Positions 50,913-58,944 of a stretch of DNA of 64,000 bases are shown one piece after another. Origin of the DNA: Streptomyces sp. M41(2017) (GTDB taxonomy: Bacteria > Actinomycetota > Actinomycetes > Streptomycetales > Streptomycetaceae); contig NZ_MWFK01000001.1 in the NCBI RefSeq assembly GCF_002078175.1, forward strand, positions 992,001-1,056,000, read 5' to 3'. The notes beneath the pieces were generated by a model. It did no database searches. It was not told the DNA's origin and saw only the letters and a program-made list of their open reading frames with translations. The translations under genes were made by a program, and so were the position numbers. Position 1 is the stretch's first letter. Each line of letters starts with the position of its first letter.

Positions 50913-52214
50913 CTACGCCGACGTGACGAACTCCGTCAGCACCCGCGCCAGCAGCCCGGGGTCCCGTGCCCCGCACAGCTCGCGCGCCGAGTGCATCGAC
51001 AGCCCCGCCACCCCCACGTCGACCGTCGCCACACCGAGCCGGGCCGCGGTGATCGGGCCGATCGAGGTGCCGCAGGGCATCGCGTTGTGCGAGACGAACG
51101 GCTGCCAGGGCACCCCGGCCCGCTCGCACGCTCCGGCGAACGCGGCGAATCCCGTGCCGTCGGTGGCGTACCGCTGGTTGGCGTTGACCTTGATGACCGG
51201 GCCGCCGTCGGGCAGCGGGTGGTGGCCCGGGTCGTGCCGCTCGGCGTAGTTGGGGTGCACCGCGTGGGACATGTCGCAGGACACACAGAGTGCTCCCGCG
51301 AGAGCCCGGTCGAAGTCGTCCGCCCGCCCGCCGCGGGCGGTCACCGTCCGGCCGAGCACCCGTTCCAGGAGAGGGCCCTGGGCACCGGAGTCGGAGCCGC
51401 TGCCCACCTCCTCGTGGTCGAAGGCGGCGAGCACCGGGATGTGCGCGGGCGGCCGGCCCGCGCCGGCGGCGGCCACGAGGGCCGTGACGCCCGCGTGCAC
51501 CGAGATCTGGTTGTCCAGGCGGGGTGCGACGATGAACTCCTCGTCCGCGCCCAGGTACCCGGGCGGCTGGACGTCGTGGAGCATGAGGTCCCAGCCGAGG
51601 ATCTCCGAGACGTCGGCGCCGGCCGCCTCCGCGACCCGGCCGAGCAGGGCGCCGGGCCGCGGGTCGCCCAGCCCCCACAGCGGGGCCATGTGCTGCTGCC
51701 GGTCCAGGGCGAGCCCGTCGTTGACGGTCCGGTCCAGATGGATGGCGAGCTGCGGCACCCGCAGCAGCGGCTTGTCGACGCAGACCAGCCGGGTCGATCC
51801 GTCGCGCAGGGCCAGCCGCCCCGAGACCCCCAGGTCACGGTCGAGCCAGGTGTTGAGCGGCACACCGCCGTACACCTCGACGGCGATCTGCCGCCAGCCA
51901 GCCGAACCGGTGTCCGGGGTGGGCTTGACCCGCAGGTTCGGGGAGTCGGTGTGGGCGCCCACGATCCGGAACGGGGTGTGGGCCGGAGCGCCCGGCGGCA
52001 CGTACCAGGCGAGCAGCGCACCCGCGCGGACGACGTACCGGCCGCCCTCGGCTCCGGCCGTCCAGTCGTCCCGCTCGCGCAGCTCCGCGAAGCCCGCCTT
52101 CTCCAGGCGCTGCGCCGCGCTCGCCACCACGTGGTACGGCGAGGGGCTGGCCCTGACGAAGGCGAGCAGGTCGTCGGCGTGGCCGCGGTCGAGCGGGTCA
52201 TGCGTGGGGGACAT
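50913..52214 (-). CDS. M18-family aminopeptidase
   Basis: 433 residues, full length for the family. Metal ligands and catalytic residues visible: VGAHTDSPNLRVKP (His, Asp), 'FIVAPRLDNQ', 'AFDHEEVGSGSDSGAQG' (Glu-Glu), 'VSCDMSHAVHPNYAERH' and the final 'AGLSMHSARELCGARD' His. It removes N-terminal acidic or neutral residues from peptides in the cytoplasm. The ATG at 52214 starts MSPTHDPLDRGHADDLLAFV. It is convergent with tRNA-Lys copy 2. Confidence 0.94.
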   Translation of the reverse strand: MSPTHDPLDRGHADDLLAFVRASPSPYHVVASAAQRLEKAGFAELRERDDWTAGAEGGRYVVRAGALLAWYVPPGAPAHTPFRIVGAHTDSPNLRVKPTPDTGSAGWRQIAVEVYGGVPLNTWLDRDLGVSGRLALRDGSTRLVCVDKPLLRVPQLAIHLDRTVNDGLALDRQQHMAPLWGLGDPRPGALLGRVAEAAGADVSEILGWDLMLHDVQPPGYLGADEEFIVAPRLDNQISVHAGVTALVAAAGAGRPPAHIPVLAAFDHEEVGSGSDSGAQGPLLERVLGRTVTARGGRADDFDRALAGALCVSCDMSHAVHPNYAERHDPGHHPLPDGGPVIKVNANQRYATDGTGFAAFAGACERAGVPWQPFVSHNAMPCGTSIGPITAARLGVATVDVGVAGLSMHSARELCGARDPGLLARVLTEFVTSA

Positions 52215-52450
52215 GAGTGCCTTTCGGGTGCTGTCGAGGGTGGGTGGGGCACCGCCGGACCGTCGGGCCGGGTGCACGGTCCGGCCCCCAGGGGGTCTCT
52301 CCGATCGGTTCGAGGACCCGCCTGGGCTCGGGCGTCGGGCACGCGGGCCCCATCGGCTCACGTGTCCCGGTATCCTCCCCGCGCGAACCGGCCGGGACTC
52401 CTCGGCACGGCATCCTTCACAGCACTCCGGACGACCTCACCGGTCCTCAA

Positions 52451-53095
52451 CTACCCCCGCAGATAGGCGAGTACGGCGAGAACCCGACGGTGTGTCCCGG
52501 CGGCCGGCGGCAGGTCCAGCTTTCCCAGGATGTTGCCGATGTGCTTGCCGACGGCGGCCTCGGTGACGACCAGTTCCCGGGCGATGGCGCCGTTGGAGCG
52601 GCCCTCGGCGACCAGGCCGAGGACCTCGCGTTCGCGGGGTGTCAGCGTCGCCAGCGGATCGCGCCGGCGGCGCAGCAGCTGCCGTACGACCTCGGGGTCC
52701 ACGACGGTCCCGCCGGCCGCGACCCGCTCGACCGCGTCCGCGAACTGCTCGACCTGCCCGACCCGGTCCTTGAGGAGGTAGCCGACGCCGGTTCCGTCAC
52801 CGGTGTCGAGGAGGTCTGCGGCGTAGGCGCGCTGGACGTACTGGCTGAGCACCAGCACCGGGAGGCGCGGGTCGGCGGCGCGCAGGGCGAGGGCCGCGCG
52901 CAGCCCCTCGTCCTGGAACCCGGGCGGCATGCGGACGTCGGTGACGACGAGGTCGGGCGCGTTCGCCGCCACGGCGTCCCGCAGTGCCTCCGCGTCGCCG
53001 ACGGCCGCGACCACCTCGTGTCCGAAGCGGTTCAGCAGCCCCACCAGTCCCTCCCGCAACAGCACGCCGTCCTCGGCGAGTACGACTCTCAGCAC
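52451..53095 (-). CDS. NarL/LuxR-type response regulator
   Basis: 214 residues. Receiver domain (LAEDGVLLREG, phospho-Asp in LVVTDVRMPP, Ser in VLVLSQY and Lys in YLLKDRV) and a C-terminal LuxR helix-turn-helix ('LTPREREVLGLVAEGRSNGAIARELVVTEAAVGKHIGNIL'). GTG 53095 overlaps the sensor-kinase end by 7 bp. It is the partner of the kinase at 53089. Confidence 0.93.
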   Translation of the reverse strand: MLRVVLAEDGVLLREGLVGLLNRFGHEVVAAVGDAEALRDAVAANAPDLVVTDVRMPPGFQDEGLRAALALRAADPRLPVLVLSQYVQRAYAADLLDTGDGTGVGYLLKDRVGQVEQFADAVERVAAGGTVVDPEVVRQLLRRRRDPLATLTPREREVLGLVAEGRSNGAIARELVVTEAAVGKHIGNILGKLDLPPAAGTHRRVLAVLAYLRG

Positions 53096-54381
53096 GGGAT
53101 CTCCATACGCAGCACGGTGGGACCGCCCGGCGGGCTGTCGACGGCCAGTGTTCCATCGAGGACGGCGAGGCGGTCGGCGAGCCCGGTGAGGCCGGAGCCG
53201 GCGCGGCCCTCGGACCCTCCCGTCCCCCCGGCCGCGTCGCCGGGCGGTACGGCTCCGCCGCGGCCGTCGTCGCGCACCTCGATCCACAGCCGCCGTCCGT
53301 GCCGGTCCCCCGCGGTGCAGCCGGCGCTGATCCACGCCCGTGCGGCACCGCTGTGCCGGGCCACGTTCGCGAGCGCCTCGCGGACGGCGAAGTACGCGGC
53401 GGACTCGACGGCTTCGGTGAACCGGGGCAGCTCGACGTCGGTCTCCACCGGGACGGCCGAGCGGTCGGCGGCGTCGGCGATCGCGTCCCCGAGGCCGTAG
53501 TCCGCGAGCACCTGGGGATGGATGCCGTGGATCAGCTCCCGCAGCTCGACCAGCGCTTCGTCGGCCTCTCGGTGTGCCTGCGCGAGACGGTCCGCCAGTT
53601 CGGGCGGGGCGTCGAGGCGGGCGAGCCCGAGGCGCACGCTCAAAGCGACCAGCCGCTGCTGGGCCCCGTCGTGCAAGTCCCTCTCGATGCGTCGGCGTTC
53701 GGCCTCGAAGGCGGCCACCAGCCGGGCCCGGGACTCCGTCACCTCGGCGAGCCGTGTCTCGGTCTCGCGTGGCGCGAGGAGCAGCCGGGCGAGGGCGGCG
53801 CGGGCCCGGGCGTAGAACGCGAGGGGCCACAACAGGGCGAGGAGCAGCAGGAGTCCGCCCGCGGCGATCAGGGACGCCTGCGGATAGCCGTCGACGAGCC
53901 AGAGCTTGGCGACGCGTGTCTCGTCTCCGGAGAGGGCGAGTTGGGCCGGGGCCGTGAGCAGGGCGCCGGGGACGGCGAACACTGCGGCCAGGACGAGCAG
54001 GTCCAGCGGCCACAGCAGGAAGGCGAGCAGCACGGTGTAGGCCAGTTCGCGCCAGGTCGCCTGCTCGGTGAAGCGGAGCCTGGCCCAGGGGCCGAGTCCC
54101 GGCCCGGCCGGGGTGCGGTGCGGGTCGACGGGTGCGGGGCCGTGCGGGCCACTCGGGGCGGGGTCCCGCACGGCGGGCCGGTCGAGCCACGCCACCCGCC
54201 GGCGTTCGAGGACGCCGACGGGTATGCCGGACAGTGCGAGCAGGCCGAGCAGGGGGAGCCCGACGAGGACGGGGGTCAGCGCCGCGCCGAGGGTGCCGAG
54301 GATCAGCAGTCCCACCGACAGGGGCGCGCCGACCAGCACGCCGCCGACGAGATATCCCGTGTACGCCACCGGTCGGATCAT
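53089..54381 (-). CDS. NarL-type sensor histidine kinase
   Basis: 430 residues. Four predicted membrane helices in the N-terminal half, in two pairs (about 8-30 and 32-50; 110-140 and 160-185), a HisKA_3 domain with the acceptor His in 'RRRIERDLHDGAQQRLVALS' and an HATPase_c domain ('AYFAVREALANVARHSGA', 'VRDDGRGG', 'GSGLTGLADRLAVLDG'). No extracellular domain of size, so the signal may be in the membrane. A Gly-rich insert (about 375-390) lies in the ATP lid. Confidence 0.92.
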   Translation of the reverse strand: MIRPVAYTGYLVGGVLVGAPLSVGLLILGTLGAALTPVLVGLPLLGLLALSGIPVGVLERRRVAWLDRPAVRDPAPSGPHGPAPVDPHRTPAGPGLGPWARLRFTEQATWRELAYTVLLAFLLWPLDLLVLAAVFAVPGALLTAPAQLALSGDETRVAKLWLVDGYPQASLIAAGGLLLLLALLWPLAFYARARAALARLLLAPRETETRLAEVTESRARLVAAFEAERRRIERDLHDGAQQRLVALSVRLGLARLDAPPELADRLAQAHREADEALVELRELIHGIHPQVLADYGLGDAIADAADRSAVPVETDVELPRFTEAVESAAYFAVREALANVARHSGAARAWISAGCTAGDRHGRRLWIEVRDDGRGGAVPPGDAAGGTGGSEGRAGSGLTGLADRLAVLDGTLAVDSPPGGPTVLRMEIPC

Positions 54382-54487
54382 GCCGAACACCGTAAGGGGG
54401 CCCGTTGACCGCGCACCATCCGGCCCGCGGGAGCGCACGGGGTGGATCCGGCCACCTTCCGGCGGCCGCCGGCCGGAGCGCGTCCGG

Positions 54488-56230
54488 CTACGTCCGCGGG
54501 GCCCGCCCGGTCGGCGACTCCCCCGCTCCGTGGGCCGGTCGGGAGAGGAGATCCTCCCGGCCGTGGGCCCGGTACCGGGCGACGAGGCCGTCGGTGTCGG
54601 CCGTCGTCAGGGGCCGGTACGCCAGCTCGCCCGGGGGCCGCCACCACACGGGGTCCGGGCAGTGGAAGCCCTCGCTCCGCAGGCCCGCCCGGTGGATCTT
54701 GTTGGTGGCGGTGACGGGCATGCGCTCCGCGATCCGCAGGAAGCGGGGGGCCATCTTGGTGCCCAGGTCGGGCTGGGCGTCCAGGAACGCCGCGAACTCC
54801 GCGGGGTCGAAGGAGGCTCCGTCCCGCAGGGCGAGCGCCGCCATGACCTGGTCGCCCGCCACCGGATCCGGCACGGCGTACACCGCGACGGCGGCGGCGC
54901 GCCCGTACCGGGCGAGGATGTTCTCGATCATCGCGGCGGCGAGGTTCTCGCTGTCGACGCGGAGCCGGTCGTCGGTGCGTCCGGCGAAGTAGAGGTAGCC
55001 GTCCGTGTCCCGGTAGAAGAGGTCGCCGGTCCAGTACCAGTTCCGCTCCGCGGCGGGGGCGTCCGGCCGGGGGTCCGTCCCGCGGCGCCGGGCCGCATCG
55101 GCGGCGGGGTTGCGCCAGTAGCCCTCGAAGGGGCTGGCGCCACGGTTCACCAACTCCCCTATCGATTCTGCCCCGTTGAGCAGTCGGCCGTCCGGGGAGA
55201 AGCGGGCCGGCGGGCAGACGCGGCGGGTCCGTGGGTCGATCACCGCCAGGTCGTCTCCGGGGGCCGCCCGTCCGATGGCCCCGGCGGGAGTGCCGGACGT
55301 GCGCTGGATGGCGGCGCCGCCCTCCGAGGATCCGTACCCCTCCACCAGTCGCGTGCCGAAGCGTTTCTCGAAGGCCGCCGCGTCGACCGCGCCGGCCTCG
55401 GTGCCGAATCCCACGCGCAGCGGGTTGTCCCGGTCGTCGGGCCGGGCGGGCGTGGCCAGCAGGTACTGCACCGCGCGGCCCACGTAGGTGAAGTAGGTGG
55501 CGCCGCAGGCGCGGACGTCGGGGAGGAACCCGGACGCCGAGAAGCGGCGCCGCAGCGCGACGCGCGCCCCGGCCGCCAGGGCGGGCGCCCAGTCGGCGAT
55601 CACGGCGTTGCCGTGGAACATCGGCATGCAGATGTAGTGGGTGTCGTCCGGGCGCACCCCGAAGTGGCCGGCGAGCGAGAGTCCGGCGGACGCGATCCTG
55701 CCCTGGGTGCAGATCGCGGCCTTGGGGGCGCCGGTCGAGCCGGAGGTGAACAGCAGCAGGAACCGGCTGTCGGGCCGCGCGGCGGAGGCGTCGGGCGTCG
55801 CCCCCTCGTACGGCGCGAGGAGTTCGCCGTAGGCGTCCGTGTCGGTCACCAGGAGCCGCACGCCGGGGAGTTCGAGGCCGGTCAGCAGCGGCAGGTGGGC
55901 CCGCTCGGTGATCAGGACGCGGCATTCGGTGTGCAGGATGTCGCGGGCGAGTTCGGCTCCGCGCCGGGTCGGGTTGATCCCGGCGACGGTGGCTCCGGCG
56001 AGGGCGGCGGCGCCGAGCCACATCGGGTACTCGGGGGTGTTGTCGAGCAGCACGCCGAGGTGCGGCGGGGCGCCGGGCGGCAGCAGTTCGGCGAGCAGCG
56101 CGGCCCGTCGGGCCGCGCCCGCCGCCATCTGGTGGTGACTGACGGTCCGGCCCTCGAACCACAGCCCCGGCCGGTGGTCGCCCCACCGCTGCGCCACGAG
56201 TTCCCCGACGGTGTGCCTGCTGGACCCCAT
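54488..56230 (-). CDS. Acyl-CoA synthetase / AMP-dependent ligase (FadD-like)
   Basis: 580 residues. ANL-family motifs: A3 LLFTSGSTGAPKA, A5 'RLVEGYGSSEGG', A7 YWTGDLFYRDTDGYLYFAGR followed by DDRLRVDSENLA, and the A10 Lys in TATNKIHR. It activates a carboxylic acid to acyl-AMP and then acyl-CoA; chain length cannot be read. It resembles the long-chain/very-long-chain synthetases used in lipid or polyketide-tail metabolism. The C-terminal 40 residues are an extra tail. It is a single gene, divergent from nothing obvious nearby. Confidence 0.9.
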   Translation of the reverse strand: MGSSRHTVGELVAQRWGDHRPGLWFEGRTVSHHQMAAGAARRAALLAELLPPGAPPHLGVLLDNTPEYPMWLGAAALAGATVAGINPTRRGAELARDILHTECRVLITERAHLPLLTGLELPGVRLLVTDTDAYGELLAPYEGATPDASAARPDSRFLLLFTSGSTGAPKAAICTQGRIASAGLSLAGHFGVRPDDTHYICMPMFHGNAVIADWAPALAAGARVALRRRFSASGFLPDVRACGATYFTYVGRAVQYLLATPARPDDRDNPLRVGFGTEAGAVDAAAFEKRFGTRLVEGYGSSEGGAAIQRTSGTPAGAIGRAAPGDDLAVIDPRTRRVCPPARFSPDGRLLNGAESIGELVNRGASPFEGYWRNPAADAARRRGTDPRPDAPAAERNWYWTGDLFYRDTDGYLYFAGRTDDRLRVDSENLAAAMIENILARYGRAAAVAVYAVPDPVAGDQVMAALALRDGASFDPAEFAAFLDAQPDLGTKMAPRFLRIAERMPVTATNKIHRAGLRSEGFHCPDPVWWRPPGELAYRPLTTADTDGLVARYRAHGREDLLSRPAHGAGESPTGRAPRT

Positions 56231-56296
56231 GGGCGCGTACGGTAATTGACGGTTCGTCAGATGTGGAGAGTCGTGCGTGCGCCGTCCGCGACGGTC

Positions 56297-56764
56297 CTAC
56301 ATGCCACCGAAGAAGGAGTCCCCCGCGAACACCTCGTGGTAGGTGATCATGAAGCCGACGCAGAAGGCGACGAGGACGCCGCAGAACGCCAGCACGGCGA
56401 CGGTGGCCGCCGCCGCCTTGACCGGGCTCGGCGCGTGGGCCGTGGCCTTCTCGGGGTGTGCGGCGGTGTAGTGCACGGTGACGACGTCCCCCGCGACGGT
56501 CGTCGGGCGGCCGTTGTCCTCGTCGAAACGGACGGTGCGGCCGTCACGCGTCGTGAACTCGTAGACGTGGTGCTGCGTCGTGGTGACGGAGGAATCGCCG
56601 CTGCCGCCGCTGGTCGTGGTGTAGGCGCGCAGGCAGTGACCCTCGGCGGTCAGGCCGCTGCTCCAGGCGCTGCGCAGTTCGAGCGAGCGGCGCACCACCT
56701 TGACCGCGAGGAGCAGCACCCCGGCGATGATCAGCACGGGCACGGCGTAGAAGAACACACTCAT
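56297..56764 (-). CDS. DUF3592-type membrane protein
   Basis: 155 residues. Two membrane helices (about 4-24 'AVPVLIIAGVLLLAVKVV' and 118-140 'AAAATVAVLAFCGVLVAFCVGF') flank a domain of about 85 residues with 'HHVYEFTTRDGRTVRFDEDN' and 'GDVVTVHYTAAHPEKA', the DUF3592 pattern. Function unknown. Confidence 0.8.
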   Translation of the reverse strand: MSVFFYAVPVLIIAGVLLLAVKVVRRSLELRSAWSSGLTAEGHCLRAYTTTSGGSGDSSVTTTQHHVYEFTTRDGRTVRFDEDNGRPTTVAGDVVTVHYTAAHPEKATAHAPSPVKAAAATVAVLAFCGVLVAFCVGFMITYHEVFAGDSFFGGM

Positions 56765-56793
56765 CAGGACCCCCCGGTGTTCGGACCTTGCTT

Positions 56794-56829
56794 CCCCGCA
56801 CGCCGTCCCGGTCGGGACGGCGTGCGGGG
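56794..56829. terminator. LPMO-gene terminator
   Basis: Perfect 16-bp stem (CCCCGCACGCCGTCCC at 56794-56809; complement at 56814-56829) with a GGTC tetraloop, between the DUF3592 start and the LPMO stop. Confidence 0.88.
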
Positions 56830-56886
56830 AACCTACCCGCGCCGGGGGTGTCCGCGCCTCAAGGGAGGCTCAGAACCGTGCCGGTC

Positions 56887-57522
56887 TCAGAACGTCACGT
56901 CCGCACAGGAGTAGAACGCGTTCGTCGTGTCCGCGACCGTCCACACCCCGAGGATGATGTGGTGTCCGCTCTTGCCGCTCGGCAGGGTGCCGGTGTGCGA
57001 GAGCGTGGACGGGGGGCGCTGTCCGTTGTAGGGGACCGTCAGGAACGGGGTGGTCTCCAGGTCCGCGCGGGTCAGCGCGTGGTTCTGGTTCCAGCCGGTC
57101 TTGGTGATGAAGTACTTGAAGTCGGTCGTCGCGTGCATGGCGGTGAACTGCCAGCGGAAGCTGTAGCTCTGCCCCGCGCTGACCTTGGTCGTCGGCCAGG
57201 CCGCGCCCCCGGGGGTCTTGGGCTGGTCGAGCTGGCTGAAGTTGGTGTGGCCCGCGGAGCAGATCTGCCCGTCGGCCGGGCCCGCCGCCGGGAAGCCCTT
57301 GAGACCCTCGACGCTCTGCGGCTCCCACTGGATGGCACCGCAGTTGGCGACGCTGCCGCCACTGGCACACATCTTCTGCCGGCTGAGGGGCTGGTCGGTG
57401 TAGCCGTGGGCGCTCGCCCCGCCACTGGAGAGCACGAACGTGCCCGCCGTGGCGAGGCCGAGAGCCGCCGCGTACATCTTCGTCTTGCCGCTGATGAGGG
57501 ACTTGTTCGTCCGTTTGCGCAT
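56887..57522 (-). CDS. AA10 lytic polysaccharide monooxygenase / chitin-binding protein
   Basis: 211 residues. Signal peptide of 38 residues ending GGASA; the mature protein starts with His39 (HGYTDQPLSRQKMC). With His130 (FTAMHATTD) this forms the copper histidine brace. Four to six Cys (MCASGGSVANCG, ICSAGHTNF, FYSCADVTF) support disulfides. It acts outside the cell on crystalline chitin (possibly cellulose), making cuts for the GH18 chitinase and GH20 hexosaminidase. Single-domain form without a CBM. Two dre-like elements lie upstream. Position and type match the S. coelicolor SCO2833 chitin-binding protein. Confidence 0.93.
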   Translation of the reverse strand: MRKRTNKSLISGKTKMYAAALGLATAGTFVLSSGGASAHGYTDQPLSRQKMCASGGSVANCGAIQWEPQSVEGLKGFPAAGPADGQICSAGHTNFSQLDQPKTPGGAAWPTTKVSAGQSYSFRWQFTAMHATTDFKYFITKTGWNQNHALTRADLETTPFLTVPYNGQRPPSTLSHTGTLPSGKSGHHIILGVWTVADTTNAFYSCADVTF

Positions 57523-57576
57523 GCTGCCGCTCCTGGAGGACGTGGGGGAGGTTCTCGTGAGCCGTGCGCGCGGTGT

Positions 57577-57592
57577 TCAGGTCTAGACCAAG
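57577..57592. promoter_or_regulatory. DasR-box-like (dre) element upstream of LPMO
   Basis: TCAGGTCTAGACCAAG, 12 of 16 matches to the dre consensus with the perfect core GGTCTAGACC, 55-70 bp upstream of the LPMO start codon. Confidence 0.78.
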
Positions 57593-57616
57593 TCCCAGAT
57601 TATTGCGGGTAGTTGA

Positions 57617-57632
57617 ACATGTCCATACCAAT
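57617..57632. promoter_or_regulatory. Second, weaker dre-like element upstream of LPMO
   Basis: On the minus strand ATTGGTATGGACATGT, 11 of 16 matches to the dre consensus, 40 bp from the first element (centre to centre). Direct repeats of this type are common in Streptomyces chitinase promoters. Confidence 0.45.
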
Positions 57633-57643
57633 CACGGACCCGC

Positions 57644-58840
57644 CTACGACGACACCTCTCCGCGCCCCGTGCAGAACGCCACCGTGAGGTCCTTCACCAG
57701 CGCCTTGCGCTCGTAGTCGTCCAGTTCGACCAGTCCCCGCATGGTCAGCCGGGTCACCGTGTCCTCCACCGAGTCGACGACCGAGCCGAGCACGCTGTCC
57801 CGGTGCTGCGCGTCCAGGGCCGCGATCCGGCGCCGCTGCATCACGGCGGCGATCTCGGGCGCGTACTCGATCCGCGTCGGCTGGGCGGAGAAGACCTCCA
57901 GGCCGACCGGGGCCGTGTCCGCGGCCACCATCCGGGTCAGCGCCTCACCGACCGCGTCCGTGTTGCGCAGGGTCAGGTCCTTGACCACGGCGGGGGGCAG
58001 TTCGGCCGGCTGCTGCGAGAGCACCCGCGACAGCGCCGCCTCCACGCACTCGCGCAGATACGTCTGGTGGTCGTCGACCCCGAGCGTGGCCCGCGCGGTG
58101 TCCTTGACGCGCCAGACGACGAGCACCACCACCCGCAGCGCGACGCCGTTCGCGTCCACCACGGACATCGGCTCGCTGCGCCAGTGCCGCAGCCGGACGT
58201 CGACCCGGCGGCGCAGCACCAGCGGGTTGACCCACATCAGCCCGGTGCGCCGGACGGTGCCGCGGTAGCGCCCGAAGAGGCCCAGCACCCAGGCGCGTCC
58301 GGTCCGGCCGCGGGCGAGACCGCCGAAGCCGAACAGCCCGAGGGTGCCGGCCCCGACGTACGCCGCCCACTGCGCGGGACCGAACCCGGCCCCCACGGTC
58401 TGGGGCAGCTGCAGGGCGTCGAGGAGGGCGGGCGGCAGGACGCCGGCCCACCACGAGGTGACGGCGCAGCCTGCCACGCCGCAGGTCCCGGCGAGCACAC
58501 CCGCCAGTCCCGGGAGTACACGGGCGGGCCGCTCCACGAGGCCGGGGTCGGCCTCCGGGACGGGGCGCGGCGGTCTGCCGGCTGCGGGCCGCCGGATCCT
58601 CGGCTGTTCACCGGTGCCGCGCCGCCGGCCCACGACGGCGGGCGCGAGCGGCACCGACACCGGGTCGGGGTCGTCACGGAAGAGCAGGTGGACGGGGATC
58701 TCGGTGGTCACCTCGTTCTGGATGAGCCGGACGGCCCGGGCGCCGCCGACCTCTGCGGGACCCTCGGGCCGGGGCTCCGGCGGGGTGGGCCCCCCGGGCT
58801 CGGGGGTGTGTTCCGGGGTGTGTGACGTCGTCGTAGTCAT
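57644..58840 (-). CDS. SPFH/Band 7-domain membrane protein
   Basis: 398 residues. Disordered Pro/Glu-rich N-terminus with 'AVRLIQNEVTTEIPVHLLFRDDPD', two membrane helices (about 127-147 and 160-180), then an SPFH domain ('RTGLMWVNPLVLRRRVDVRLRHW', 'DANGVALRVVVLVVWRVKDTARA', 'LRECVEAALSRVLSQQPAELPP', 'VGLEVFSAQPTRIEYAPEIAAVMQRRRI') and a helical C-terminus. SPFH proteins scaffold membrane microdomains and complexes. ATG 58840 has GGAGG 5 nt upstream. It follows the NlpC/P60 gene on the same strand. Confidence 0.87.
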   Translation of the reverse strand: MTTTTSHTPEHTPEPGGPTPPEPRPEGPAEVGGARAVRLIQNEVTTEIPVHLLFRDDPDPVSVPLAPAVVGRRRGTGEQPRIRRPAAGRPPRPVPEADPGLVERPARVLPGLAGVLAGTCGVAGCAVTSWWAGVLPPALLDALQLPQTVGAGFGPAQWAAYVGAGTLGLFGFGGLARGRTGRAWVLGLFGRYRGTVRRTGLMWVNPLVLRRRVDVRLRHWRSEPMSVVDANGVALRVVVLVVWRVKDTARATLGVDDHQTYLRECVEAALSRVLSQQPAELPPAVVKDLTLRNTDAVGEALTRMVAADTAPVGLEVFSAQPTRIEYAPEIAAVMQRRRIAALDAQHRDSVLGSVVDSVEDTVTRLTMRGLVELDDYERKALVKDLTVAFCTGRGEVSS

Positions 58841-58944
58841 AGCTGCCTCCATGCCTCCGCGCCTGGAAGTGTGTTCACGAGCCGTGGGCGGGTCCGGCCG
58901 GTCCGAGGGGGAAGCCGGCCGTCCGGGGTCCGGGTCCTGCGCGC

